A DNA stretch of 64,000 nt from contig NC_073627.1 in assembly GCF_029407905.1 (NCBI RefSeq), forward strand, positions 125,501,697 to 125,565,696. The letters run 5' to 3'. A program made the position numbers and the translations under genes. This stretch comes from Bubalus kerabau. Its lineage: Eukaryota > Chordata > Mammalia > Artiodactyla > Bovidae. Under the pieces are notes generated by a model. That model saw only the letters and a list, made by a program, of their open reading frames with translations. It was not told the origin of the DNA and did not search any database. Position 1 is the first letter of the stretch. Each line of letters starts with the position of its first letter. Shown here piece by piece: positions 12,448-23,059 of the stretch.

Positions 12448-12506
12448 GCTGCTGCTGCTAAGTCACTTCAGTCGTGTCTGACTCTGTGTGACCCAATAGA
12501 CCTTAG
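12448..12506 (-). mobile_element. Truncated Bov-A2 SINE fragment
   Basis: Starts with GCTGCTGCTGCTAAGTCACT, the antisense 3' tail of Bov-A2, followed by CAGTCGTGTCTGACTCTGTG, and stops after about 60 bp. No clear duplication was found. Confidence 0.75.
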
Positions 12507-12589
12507 CAGTCAGCCTTTAACAATGGCCAAATCTGTTGATTTTGCTTTCATCTTGATATCTGTCTTTATGAGGCAGAATAATGTAGTTT

Positions 12590-12785
12590 TAATAACCGCT
12601 CCCTGGAGCCATATGGCCTGAGTTCAAATCCTGTCTCTGCCATTACAAGTCACATGACCACAGAAAAAAGTTACATAACCTGGTTATGCCTTCATTTCCT
12701 CAAATGTAAAATGGGAATAATAAGAGAACCCACTTCATAGGGTGTTACAGTGCCTAGCACATGGCTTTACAAGTACTTTTTAATT
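12590..12785 (+). repeat. MIR SINE
   Basis: MIR order is kept: GGAGCCATATGGCCTGAGTT, CAAATCCTGTCTCTGCC, CATGACC, CCTTCATTTCCTCAAATGTA, AAATGGGAATAATAA, CATAGGGTGTTACAG, CAGTGCCTAGCACATGGC. This is an ancient tRNA-core SINE. Confidence 0.8.
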
Positions 12786-13365
12786 TAAAAAACTGCTTAT
12801 GATTTTGAAAAATAAACATTTTTGACAGTTTTCTGGACATCTGTAAACAATTCCTCTATTTCTAAATAAGAACTTGGAAACCTTCTTTATAAATCAGTGG
12901 TTTAATGCATAGTTCTCCAGGTATGTTGGTTTCAAATTCTAATGTTGCTAAAAAGTTTGCTTCTAAAAATTATTTTGTGGACTTTAATGACCACCATGGA
13001 AAATTCTTTCACCAAATCCACCAACAACTCTGTCCAAAGACCTAGACTCTAGGCCAAGATCTCTGCCATAGGGAATTGGGTCACTAACTAGCATGTGTGA
13101 GAAACTCATTTAACTTTTGCACTTGAATGTCCCTAAATTCAACAACACTGAAAGAGGAGGTGCTGGGACTTGGAAGCAAACCTATGAGTGCTTTCAGGGA
13201 TTCAGACACGAACAGAAATGTTCAGAGATGACAATGGGTTTTGGAATTCCCTCATTAAAAAGTCAGCAAGACCAACAAGGACCTACTGTATAGCACAGGA
13301 ACTATACATAATATTTTGTAATAACTTCTAAGGGAAAAGAATCTGAAAAAGAATACATATATATG

Positions 13366-13577
13366 TAGTTGTTTAGTCACTAAGTCGTATATGACTCTTT
13401 AGTGACTCCTTGGACTGTAGCCCACCAGGCTTCTCTCTCCATGGAATTTTCTAGGCAAGAACACTAGAGTGGGTTGCCATTCCCTTCTCCAGGGGATCTT
13501 CCTGACCCGAGGGTCAAACCTGCATCTCCTGCATTGGCAGGCAGATTCTTTACCACTGAGCCACCAGAAAAGCCCAA
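13366..13577 (-). mobile_element. Bov-tA SINE inside L1
   Basis: Antisense Bov-tA: GTTGTTTAGTCACTAAGTCG at the 3' side, GGCAAGAACACTAGAGTGGG in the body, and GGATCTTCCTGACCCGAGGG plus GAGCCACCAGAAAAGCCC at the tRNA head. Its ends abut TA-rich sequence (TACATATATATGTA on the left, AATATATATA on the right) that is probably the duplicated, later expanded target. Confidence 0.9.
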
Positions 13578-13620
<43 letters not shown>

Positions 13621-13682
13621 TACACACACACATATACATATATATATACATATACATATACATATACACACACACACATACA
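13576..13682. repeat. Compound (TA)n(CA)n microsatellite
   Basis: About eleven TA units, then about ten CA units, then mixed CATATA/CACACA. It probably grew from the ATACATATATATGTA of the interrupted L1 3' UTR. The CICI/HTHT-like peptides read from it are meaningless. Confidence 0.92.
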
Positions 13683-13690
13683 TTTTCATA

Positions 13691-13807
13691 GGGTTGGCTA
13701 AAAAGTTCGTTTGGTTTTAAGTAAAAATAAAAGACAAACTTTTCATTTTCACCAAGAACTTGACTGAGCAATGTATTCACTAACTGAATGAACTTTTTGG
13801 CCAATCC
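13691..13807. mobile_element. Mariner-type miniature inverted-repeat element
   Basis: The left end GGGTTGGCTAAAAAGTTCGT is mirrored by the right end ATGAACTTTTTGGCCAATCC, giving imperfect terminal inverted repeats of about 20 bp around a 117-bp element with no transposase. A TA dinucleotide precedes it at 13689-13690. The right-hand TA is not intact. The GGTTGGCCAAAAAGTTCGTT ends are those of the ruminant mariner family. Confidence 0.8.
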
Positions 13808-13909
13808 ACTCATACGTGTGTGTGTGTGTATGAATTGCTGTGCTATACACCTGAAACTATCACATTGCAAATCAACTATACTCCAATAAGTAAATAATTT
13901 TCCCTCCTC

Positions 13910-14560
13910 CCCTCCCCCCCAAAAAAGACAAGAAGACATTTCTGCATGCCTACCTAAACCTGCTAGGTAGAATCGCTAATTCAACATTATTATGTCCAGG
14001 AACTTCTCTTTTTTTACATTTCAGAAAGGATGAGTAATATGGGATGGACAGAAAGGTGAGGGAAATAGCCTATGAGAGCAATTTGATTTGAAGGCCCTCA
14101 TTCTTCTCTGAGTTTCAACAAGCAATGAGAAGTCATTCACTATGAGATGCATAGCATGATACCCCTCTCTGGGTATCCCTGCAACCTAAAAGGATAGAGA
14201 AGATATCCAGAAAACTCTTAACTGCCCTTAATAATGGAAGCACCAATGTGGAAGAATGTTAAAGCCCTAACCTGAGGTTATCGGCTCATTTAGGACAGCA
14301 GCCCTTAAGGCACTCTCACCACAGGCTCCTGTTCCTGGGCAGCTCCAGTCCACCTAGAAGCAACTGTGATAGAATATAAAGGACACCGGACAGAGACTCA
14401 AAAGACCTGGATGTGAGGCCAGTCTCACAAGTTCACACAACAGAAAAGTATTTTTCAGAACTTTGGAGTGTAGAAAAAATGGATGGACAGACTTGGACAT
14501 AAAAGCTATGCATCTGAGGGTCTGCAATCCCTGCTGACTCAGCTTTATTCAGAGCTATCT
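13910..14560. other. Unique DNA with weak MIR-like patch
   Basis: A possible very diverged MIR lies at about 14370-14440 (AAAGACCTGGATGTGAGGCC). Nothing else is recognised. Confidence 0.4.
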
Positions 14561-14571
14561 ATGGTATCATT

Positions 14572-15145
14572 GGGCTTCACTGGTAGAGAATCCACCTGCA
14601 ATGCAGGAGACCTGGGTTCGATCCCTAGGTTGGGAAGATCCTCTGGAAAAGAGAGAGGCTACCCACTCCAGTATTCTGGCCTGAAGAATTCCATGGACTG
14701 TATAGTCCATGGGGTCACAAAGAGTTGGACACAACTGAGCAACTTTCTGTTCAAATTGATGCTTTTGAACTGTGGTGTTGGAGAAGACTCTTGAGAGTCC
14801 CTTGGACTGCAAGGAGATCCAACCAGTCCATTCTAAAGGTGATCGGTCCTGGGTGTTCTTTGGAAGGAAAGATGCTAAAGCTGAAACTCCAATACTTTGG
14901 CCACCTCATGCGAAGAGTTGACTCATTGGAAAAGACTCTGATGCTGGGAGGGATTGGGGGCAGGTGGAGAAGGGGACGACAGAAGATGAGATGGCTGGAT
15001 GGTGTCACCGACTCGATGATGAGTTTGAGCAAGCCCCAGGAGTTGGTGATGGAAAAGGAAGCCTGTCGTGCTGCAGTTCATGGGGTTGTAAAGAGGTCAG
15101 ACATGACTGAGCGACTGAACTGAGCGACTTTCGCTTTCACTTTTC
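14572..15145 (+). mobile_element. ART2A-type composite SINE (Bov-tA head with BovB 3' end)
   Basis: A tRNA-headed Bov-tA part (14572 to about 14750; GGTTCGATCCCTAGG B-box) runs directly into about 390 bp of sense BovB 3' sequence: TGATGCTTTTGAACTGTGGT, GGACTGCAAGGAGATCCAAC, GGCCACCTCATGCGAAGAGT, TCACCGACTCGATGATGAG, ending CTTTCGCTTTCAC. An 11-bp duplication with one mismatch, ATGGTATCATT (14561-14571) and ATGATATCATT (15146-15156), flanks the whole unit, so it inserted as one piece. Length and structure fit the artiodactyl ART2A repeat. The 132-codon frame at 14725-15123 is the BovB C-terminal reading frame without a start of its own. Confidence 0.8.
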
Positions 15146-15177
15146 ATGATATCATTATTCTCATTTCTTAATCAAAG

Positions 15178-15439
15178 ATGCTGCTGCTGCTAAGTCACTT
15201 CAGTCGTGTCCCACTCTGTGCGACCCCATAGACGGCAGCCCACCAGGTTCCCCCGTCCCTGGGATTCTCCAGGCAAGAACACTGGAGTGGGTTGCCATTT
15301 CCTTCTCCAACGCATGAAAGTGAAAAGTAAAAGTGAAGTCGCTCAGTCGTGTCCGACTCTGTGCAACCCCATGGACTGCAGCCTACCAGGCTCCTCCGTC
15401 CATGGGATTTTCCAGTCAAGAGTACTGGAGTTGGGTGCC
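15178..15439 (-). mobile_element. Bov-A2 SINE (dimer)
   Basis: Antisense two-unit Bov-A2: it begins CTGCTGCTAAGTCACTTCAG, with unit joint CGCATGAAAGTGAAAAGTAA in the middle, and ends near GAGTACTGGAGTTGGGTGCC. A short 7-bp direct repeat ATCAAAG lies at 15171-15177 and 15440-15446. It sits only about 20 bp from the ART2A duplication, so two independent insertions are nearly adjacent. Confidence 0.92.
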
Positions 15440-15449
15440 ATCAAAGCAC

Positions 15450-17006
15450 AAAGACAAGGCAAAACACAGGCTGACACATTAACAGGTATGGGGCATTAGG
15501 ATTTGGACATCTCTGGGGGGCTATGATTCTTCCACACCAGTATTACATTAGGGTGAGAGGGATGTTTAACAACCTTTCACAAAAAGTGTCAGACTACCAT
15601 TCAGGGAGGTCTTTCTGTGAATCAGGCTACCGGCACTAAACGCCTCTCCTCCACAAGGAGATACCAAGGGTCTCTCCCACTCCCATCATCAGGACACTCA
15701 GAACTCAAAGCCAGGAATAATCATTATAGTTCCAGAACTTAATATCCAACATAGAATGGATGCTCAACAGCCTACAAAAAATACTGAATGAATGAATGCT
15801 ATTCGGGGGCCTATTCTCTAACAGCTACACAAATGATAATATTTTATATGAGATTTTTTTAATTTCTATAATCACATAATTTTTAATGAAGATCAGCAAC
15901 CACTGTGATGAAACATATGCTATACATTAATAAAGCTGTACGTTCACATCATGGGATAATGTATACATGTCTAGATGTGTGTCTGTGTGTGTGTGTGAGT
16001 ATTCATAATGTCATTAAGGAATAGTTAAATCCTGCTCTGCTCTATAATAAATGACTAACATGCCTGCATATATGCCAGGAGTTTTAAGTTCACACACCTA
16101 TAGAGGGCAGACAAGCAACAAAGGCAGGAATCAGGCAGGACAGAAAGCAAAGCTGCCAAGTGTTTACTTCTCAACCAGACCCAAGCTGGTCTCCAATAGC
16201 AATCACTGCACAAGGTTGTCAAAAGGATACAGAACCATAGAAAATGCTTTGCTAACCAACTAAAATAGATAACAGAACACCTCCCTGGACTCTGTAAACA
16301 TTATTGCATAGTTCCTTTACTCAGACCAGGAGAGGGGTATTGTCTGGGGTCCTCCCCAGACATCCTGTGATTCTAAAAAGAAAAGAGTTCTCCACAAGTG
16401 AAAGCCAGCAGAGTAACAAGGGAAGCGGTAAGGCAGGTGATTAATTCTTTTTAAAGCAGTAAACCAACAGATCTAGGGGAAAACAATCTGTAGTACCTAA
16501 TGACCCACCAAAAAAATGGTGGTGATCTATCATCTATCAAGGGAGAAGTGGAAAGTAATGGAACTTGTTTTAATTATGACAATTTAATTTTTACAAGGCA
16601 ATAAAGACTATAGACATAACAATTATTGAAGTGTAGTGCATGCATGCATGTGCATGCACACACCCAATATCATTAATTTATATAATGATACAGCAACGAG
16701 AATTTTGTTTTTGAAGGAGGAGACATTTAAGTTATTTTTTTCTCCCTGTAATTTTACAATTTAGGACATTAACAACCTAGGTTCTGAGGTGAAGATTTTA
16801 AATAATGGTCAATGTTACTATAAATTTTTCTCAGCCACTTATGCCATAAGTTAAGATATTGAATATTTGGGGGAAATTTGCAACTAAAGATCAAAATCTT
16901 CCAAGTCTCTGTACCTAATGAAAGAAGCTGAATGAGAAGGGTTTTTATTAATCAAAACTTACCTCCAAACCATTTATTCATTCACAGTCAATTTTTTAGC
17001 TCTGAC
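15450..17006. other. Unique DNA
   Basis: Contains a short (TG)n at about 15975-15998 and a GCATGCATGCATG tract near 16640. There is no recognised gene. The 70-codon frame at 16051-16263 has no family features. Confidence 0.5.
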
Positions 17007-17017
17007 TCTGATTACAG

Positions 17018-17210
17018 ACGGTAAAGAGTCTGTCTGCAATGTAGGAGACCCGGGTTCGATCCCTGGGTTGGAAAGATACCCTGGAGAAGGAAATGGCAGC
17101 CCACTCCAGTATTCTTGCCTGGAAAATCCCATGGACTGCGGAGCCTGGTAGGTTACCATCCATGGGGTCGCAAAGAGTCGGACACGACTGAGCAACTTCA
17201 CTTTCACTTT
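17018..17210 (+). mobile_element. Bov-tA SINE, 5'-truncated
   Basis: Starts inside the tRNA head (ACGGTAAAGAGTCTGTCTGC) and keeps the B-box GGTTCGATCCCTGGG and the complete body to GACTGAGCAACTTCACTTTC. The duplication TCTGATTACAG / TCTGATTATAG lies at 17007-17017 and 17211-17221 (one mismatch). Confidence 0.92.
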
Positions 17211-17224
17211 TCTGATTATAGAAT

Positions 17225-17310
17225 TTTTTGTAATTTTTTTTATTTTAATTGAAGGTAATTGCTTTACAGAATCATGTTGGTTTGTACCAAACATCAACAT
17301 GAATCAGCCA
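17225..17310 (-). repeat. L1 3'-end tail, antisense
   Basis: A T-rich start, then TTGAAGGTAATTGCTTTACA, GAATCATGTTGGTTTGTACC and AACATCAACATGAATCAGCC: the reverse complement of a bovine L1 3' UTR end, similar to the tail of the full-length L1 near 44760. Confidence 0.75.
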
Positions 17311-19495
17311 ATTAAATCAAAAGGTTGATATCATCTCTCTTTACAGTATTAGCAATTCCACCCACCCCTGATATTAGAGACTATTTGGAGTACAGAAAAA
17401 CTGAGGCCACTCATCTTAGACATTTGATCTTTTAACAATGCAAATTAGTTTCCAAAGGATTGTCCTTTAGGGTACAATGCAGTGTTTTCAATTAATTTGG
17501 TATCTATAGAAATTTGGGGACGGTTTGTTGCTTTTCCTATGACAAAATAACAAAGCTTTAAATTGGAAAGTTCTTCTGCTAAGACCCCATTTCACACTAC
17601 AGTGCCAAATGTTGCCAGTCTTTGATGCGCCATTAGTATTTCTTTCCCAAACACAAAGCTATATACAAAGTACAGCCTTTATAAAATGTTCAAAAATTTT
17701 TTTTCATTTCACCAGTAACTCATGACCCAGCTGATCCATGAGAAAAATGGCTTATCCTGGAAGAAACAAAAACAAAAATCACAACAAAAACCAGGGTGGT
17801 TTAGAAAAGGCAGCTTCAAAGCCTGGAGTTTTAAAAAGAAAAAATGCACACACAAAACAAAACAATTAATACATCAGAGAATTCAGTCAGGGTTTTGTAG
17901 CATTACAAGTTTTCTCAGCTATAAAGAAACATATTGAATGTTTACAGCACAGCCCATTCTTCACTGCTTCAGTTGTTTCCTTTTGTTTACAAGTCTCTGC
18001 CATCCTTCTTTGTGAATTGAATGCTAAACTATCTCTGGAGAGATGTTATATTGCTTACAGAATGCTTCAGCAGATGGTGCTTCCTGTTGCAACAGAAGGC
18101 TGTGATTATACCTGAACTCTTCAAGAACTCTAACACCGAAAAACAAGATAAATGAAAGTCTTGAAAAGTTTTATCTCTTCCCTCCCTACTATATAGATGC
18201 TCAGCCAACCACCGGTCCTTCTTTGTCAATTTACCAAATAGAAGCAACTCTCCCCACCTCATCCCATCTCCTCCAAACCAAGGAAGCCTTTTTTTTTTTT
18301 TAATGGCTTATGTCTCCTATCAGCAGAGTTTGTTTAAGAATTATTAAGAGTATTGCTGATTCAGATGCCTGGTCACTGTGCATTCAGATATTTGAACAAC
18401 TCATTATAAACAATAAAGAAAAGGGAATAGGTCTTCATCAGGAAGTGTCTATAAAAATAAATTGAAATACTGACAAGGCCACCTGGTGCCAAAAATTCAG
18501 GGCTATTGAGAAATTTATCTCCACACATTTTGAGAGAAATTGTCCTCTTCAAAAGACTCTTGCACGCATCCTTTGCGGTAATGCCGTCATCTTTGAAACT
18601 GAACAGCACTTCTTGGTGAGTCTCAAGGACCTGTCACTTTACCCTTGAACCTCTTTTCTATTTTTCTCTCCCTAAATATCTTTCATGCATTTCCTGCCAT
18701 GATCCATTTAGCTCACCGTCCAAAGTGAAGGGTAATTCCTAATTTGTCTTATCCTGCCTCTGCATTCAAAGGAAAAATGTCACAATATATAATAGAAGCA
18801 AGAGGGGAGAAACCATATACACACACAGTTACTTCATAGATATAAACTGGAAGATAGCAGAGTTCCTCTTTAGAACTGCTGATACACAGCATCCTGAAGC
18901 TTTAAGCCCTTTATTTGTATGATGCCCTGATCTGGCCTTCCGTTTTCTCCACAATTAACCCATGAGCCAAAATTCTTCCCTCCTGTAACACAAAACACTC
19001 ACTCTTAGGGCTCTGCCTTCTCATATGACAATGGATGAGAAAGATTTAGGCAGGTTGTAGCCGAAGTGAAACGCAGCCTTCTGTGGAAATTCATCATGTG
19101 GAATTTCAGAGCTGGAGACTATTCAAACAATCATCTCATTCATATCCCTCATCTCAGAGGGGAAATAAAATCCAAAATGTTTATTGATTTGCCCAACACC
19201 ATAGAAAGAGCCAAGACTGTCCTAGAACTTAAGTCTAGTTATTAAACATATCACCAGCCCTGGTCTTAAATATGCAAAATCTCACAAGTGCTGGAAATAG
19301 TAAAGCATTAAAAATTTCAATTGATCTCTGGGTTTGGTGCATCAGTACATCTAGCTACCACCTTTATGCACCTTTAGCTGGAAAAATCAACCGGCAGACC
19401 CTTCTTGAGTGACGTCACTATCTGCTTACATCCAAGGTCACTGTCAAGGTCAGGAACTGGGGACATAGTGACAGTCTATTTATTTATGTTCAAGG
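17311..19495. other. Unique DNA
   Basis: No gene or young repeat is seen. A weak MIR-like/ancient patch at about 19100-19230 (TCATCTCAGAGGGGAAATAA, TTTGCCCAACACCATAG) may be an antisense relic. Candidate unique regulatory texture at 18000-18640 is not strong enough to call. Confidence 0.45.
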
Positions 19496-19499
19496 ATAA

Positions 19500-19615
19500 C
19501 AATTTTTATTAATACAGTTTACCCCAGTTAAGACTAGCAATATTTCAAGGACTCAATAGCCATATTTGGGTAGTGGCTACTATGTTAGCACAAGTCTGTA
19601 GAGTTTGAATAACAG
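19500..19615 (+). repeat. Probable hAT-type DNA transposon relic
   Basis: The run AAGGACTCAATAGCCATATT followed by GTAGTGGCTACTATGTTAGC resembles the common mammalian hAT-Charlie segment 'AAGTGCTCAATAGCCACATG...TAGTGGCTACC'. The subfamily name is not determined. Confidence 0.4.
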
Positions 19616-19619
19616 TGTC

Positions 19620-22285
19620 CAAAAGTTATAATGCTTCGTTCTGATACATTTCTTAGCTGGTTATAAAAAAGCCAAAATATGCAATGTCTGTGCTTTTCTT
19701 TTTTTCCTGCTTATCCCAATAATGTCCTGACCTTATGCCACCTCATGGTTTAATACCATACTCAGAGTATTTAGAAATTAAATCTTTTATTATTTTTGTG
19801 CTACAGAAGTTTTGCTTCCCTTTCATTATTGCAATAAAGTAAAAGGCTTTCCATTCCTGCTGCCACACATCTTAAATCTTCTATCCCCTAAAAATGTATA
19901 GGCCCAGCGTGTGCATGTTGTCAAGCAGACTCTGTGCCATTAGAGTCTGAGCCAATAAAAAGGGAGTTTATTAATAACAAAGGGCAACATGGCAGATGGG
20001 AGAATCTAGGTTCATCCAACTCGGAAACTAAAGACCAAAAGAAATGTCTTATGGGGCATGTTGGAAAAATGTCTCCAAACTACACCAGCTGACTTCCTTC
20101 TGTTCCCTTGTTCACCTGAGCTGCTGACTGAATGCGAAACTCGAGAGCTGCACGTTGGTGAGAAAGAGCTCAGGCTAAACCTTCTGTGTTCATCCCAACT
20201 GCAGGATTCTCAAATAAGAAACTGTTAAATATCAAGGAATGAAGAGGAAGGAGCATTGAAGAATAGTGCGAAAGAGTGAGAAAGAAAGAAAGGAGGGAAA
20301 ATAACAAGAAAGGATATAGAGAAGTGACAAATCATGCAAAAAATACATCTCTAATCCAGAAAACAGTTATCTTTGCAGTACTGCCACCCAGCGATTCAGG
20401 GGACCTGCCCCAAGCCCCAGTACTTAGAGGCCCCTGATCTGTAGGCTTTTGGCTGTAACATCCCTCAAAGGAAATATCCGTGAGCCCATAAGGAGAGCCC
20501 ACCTGAGACCCACCCACCTTCCTCCTTCCAGATAATGCTGTGTGTATTCAGGAGCCTAGAAATCCTTGCCGATAAGACCCTCAGGTGCCTGGAGGGTTCG
20601 TGAGGGCCTTTTCTTCTGTCTGCATGATGATGATGATCCCTGAGGCTGCTCAGGAGTGGCCAGAGCAGCTGTCTGGGTGGAGGAATGAAAGGGGGCTTGA
20701 CAAGGTTGGGGCATCGCTCAGCGAGCACGCAAAGCAGCTCAGGATTTGGAAGGGGCTCAGAAGCGGGAAGGGAAGTGATCTTCATGTTCTGGACCCACAA
20801 TGTTAGGGCCTGGTGACCTTTTTCACATAAGGCAGTCGATCCAGTCATGCAGTATTTCTACATTTCTCATTGGGAGAAAAATATGCTGGATTAGAGCTTC
20901 CTGTAATATTTTTCTTCATGGAAGGGTCTTTCTTTCACTTATGGCATCTTACAATTACAGGCTGCCCACCTGGATCTGCTAGTTCTAACTTCAATACACG
21001 GGTGAAGCGTGGGCACCAGTGTCTGTACTTCTCCTTTCATTGTCAGTGTGTAGTTTATGCAGAAAGGGTGAACCAAGCCAGGGAGCATTCCTGGTTTGAG
21101 AGCCTGAAATCACAATCAAAGAACTACCCGAAGTCTGCATGAGTCCAATCACAGTAGTCCATAGACTGCACAGCTCCACTCAGAATGGAGCTAGAGGGGA
21201 AGAAAAGTTAGACATTTATGCGGCAAATCTGTAGGAACCACTTAAGAGATGCAAAAAGAGAGCTATCTGAATCAGACAGAGAAAGCTGAAAGACCATTTT
21301 TATTTGGTGAATTACTTTGGCTTTAGGGATACAAAGGTAATCAAAAAAAAGATGGAGTCTTGGTGATTTAAGCATATGGAGTTCTCAGACATACATTCAT
21401 TTTAGGGTTTTTTTTTTTTTCTCCTCCCACATTTTTGGAAAATTTATCCTAGCAATTGCTTTCTTGATGGAGACATGAATTATGCTTTCTGAATAGTGAT
21501 GAGTAAATTTAAAAGGGTTCAGGGCTGAATGCATGAATACTCAGTCAGCTCCTTCTTCTTAACTCATAATTCCAGCCTTCCCAACCATTAAAATCAAATG
21601 GGTAAGCTTATAAGAATAGGCTTACTTAAAATACAGTCAGGAATTCAGTCCAATTTGGCTTGGACCAGGTACATCATAAAATTATAAAAGAAAGAATTAA
21701 GACAAAAGTGAACCTCAAAAATATCTCAAGTTTAAAAGTTAAGATGATTGGTTAAAAAATTTTAAAGTAGGACTGTTAATCTCTAAGAAATAGTAATTTG
21801 ATCTGCATGATATTCAGTTTGTAACAACTAAATATTATTCTGATTTTCAATCACTTTTCTCCTTCAAGTTTCATATGTAAGAGAGAAAATACTGCATATG
21901 AAGTATTGTAGTATACTCCACATACTGCAGTATAGTAGTGTTAGTGTGCTATTATATATTAGAGGTACAAGGTAAGTGAGACACCAGTCTTTTTACACAC
22001 AAACTTGAGATTTTTAAACCAACTGACATTCAATCCAAATTGTTTACCTACCAATGACAATGAGTTCATCGCTTATTGGCAGCCTAAGGAAAAAACTTGA
22101 ATATCATTTGTTATCTGTCTTTTTAAATTTTCTGGCAGCATATGTTTGTGTGTGTTTGTGTGTATTTATCTCTGTAACCACTTTTGTGTGTCTTTGTTTC
22201 CCTCAGAGTAACTCTGCATGAAGGTTAAGACCCATCACCATAATCAGATCACCACTCAATCATTTTAAGTTTTACTTCATACCTC
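19620..22285. other. Unique DNA
   Basis: No recognised gene or repeat. A purine-rich patch lies at 20270-20330 and an ATGATGATGATG run near 20624. A 127-codon minus-strand frame (20465-20848) and a 90-codon plus frame (20870-21142) have no domain, no family match and no splice context that I can see. Confidence 0.45.
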
Positions 22286-22295
22286 TACACTAACA

Positions 22296-22481
22296 AGTCA
22301 ATATGTGCTCAGTTGCTAAGTCATGTCCGACTCTTTGTGACCCCATGGACTGTAGCTGGCCAGGCCCCTCTGTCCATTGGATTCTCCAGGCAAGAATACT
22401 GAAGTGAGTTCTCCAGAGATATTCTCCACCCAGGAATCAAAGCTGCATCAGCAAGCAGATTCTTTACCAGCTGAGCCACCT
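22296..22481 (-). mobile_element. Bov-tA SINE, diverged
   Basis: Antisense: GTGCTCAGTTGCTAAGTCAT, GACTCTTTGTGACCCCATGG, GCAAGAATACTGAAGTGAG and, at the head, CAGATTCTTTACCAGCTGAG. The duplication TACACTAACA lies at 22286-22295 and 22482-22491. Confidence 0.9.
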
Positions 22482-22491
22482 TACACTAACA

Positions 22492-23059
22492 TAGTTTCCA
22501 TTCATCACTAAGTCTCCAGACAATCTAACCAGACTTGAGTTCCATCTTTATTAAGTTCAGGTAACTAACAGTAGATACATGGGTATTATTGTATGAAATG
22601 TGAAATGACTGACTCTAGTCAGAAAGAAAAGGGAAGTTCTCAATTTAGAGAACAGGGACAGAATTAAGTAGGTATTACACATTTCATGGAGTTTATTTGG
22701 TTTCATTATGCAGTATCTACAGTTAGTCACATGGGAGAAAGGAATAAAAGAGGAGTGTGAGTTAGGTGTTTAAATTTGTTCAAGTATTACAGTAATGAGT
22801 TCCACAATTTACCTCCCCCCCCTCCAAAAAAAAAGTACAGTAAAACACTGCTCTAAAATAGCACAGCAAGCCCCATTAGTCACTGTGGGGAAAGCAAAGT
22901 GCTTTAATTCCTTCCAAACTGTCAAGAAGACAGTGAGAGATGGAGCGCTTAAACGTGCCTTTGTTAAGGATGCTATTGTTAACCCATCTAGAAATAAAGG
23001 TGGTGCTGGGCTGGGGGGACATAAAAAAAATTCTTTCTTTGTACATCATGTTATCCTTT
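22492..23059. other. Unique DNA
   Basis: A 101-codon frame at 22795-23100 is basic and lysine-rich but has no recognised family and runs into the MLT1 LTR, so it is not called as a gene. Confidence 0.45.

Larger units (their letters stand above)
13262..13905 (+). repeat. L1 3' end split by younger insertions
   Basis: The left part (13262-13372) has GACCAACAAGGACCTACTGT, ATAGCACAGGAACTATAC and GAAAAAGAATACATATA. The right part (about 13828-13905) resumes with TGTGCTATACACCTGAAACT and ATCAACTATACTCCAATAAG. Together they are one artiodactyl L1 3' UTR in sense orientation. Between them lie an antisense Bov-tA, a compound microsatellite and a mariner miniature element, all younger than this L1. 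Confidence 0.8.

Noticed and set aside
13399..13939. Frames with Cys-Ile, Val-Cys, His-Thr or Tyr-Ile repeats on both strands
   Set aside because: They are translations of the (TA)n(CA)n microsatellite and the adjacent Bov-tA.
14725..15123. 132-codon frame as a gene
   Set aside because: It is the BovB C-terminal frame read through an ART2A composite, with no start context of its own.
20465..20848. 127-codon minus-strand frame
   Set aside because: No domain, no low-complexity explanation and no splice context. Overlapping frames on the plus strand suggest chance.
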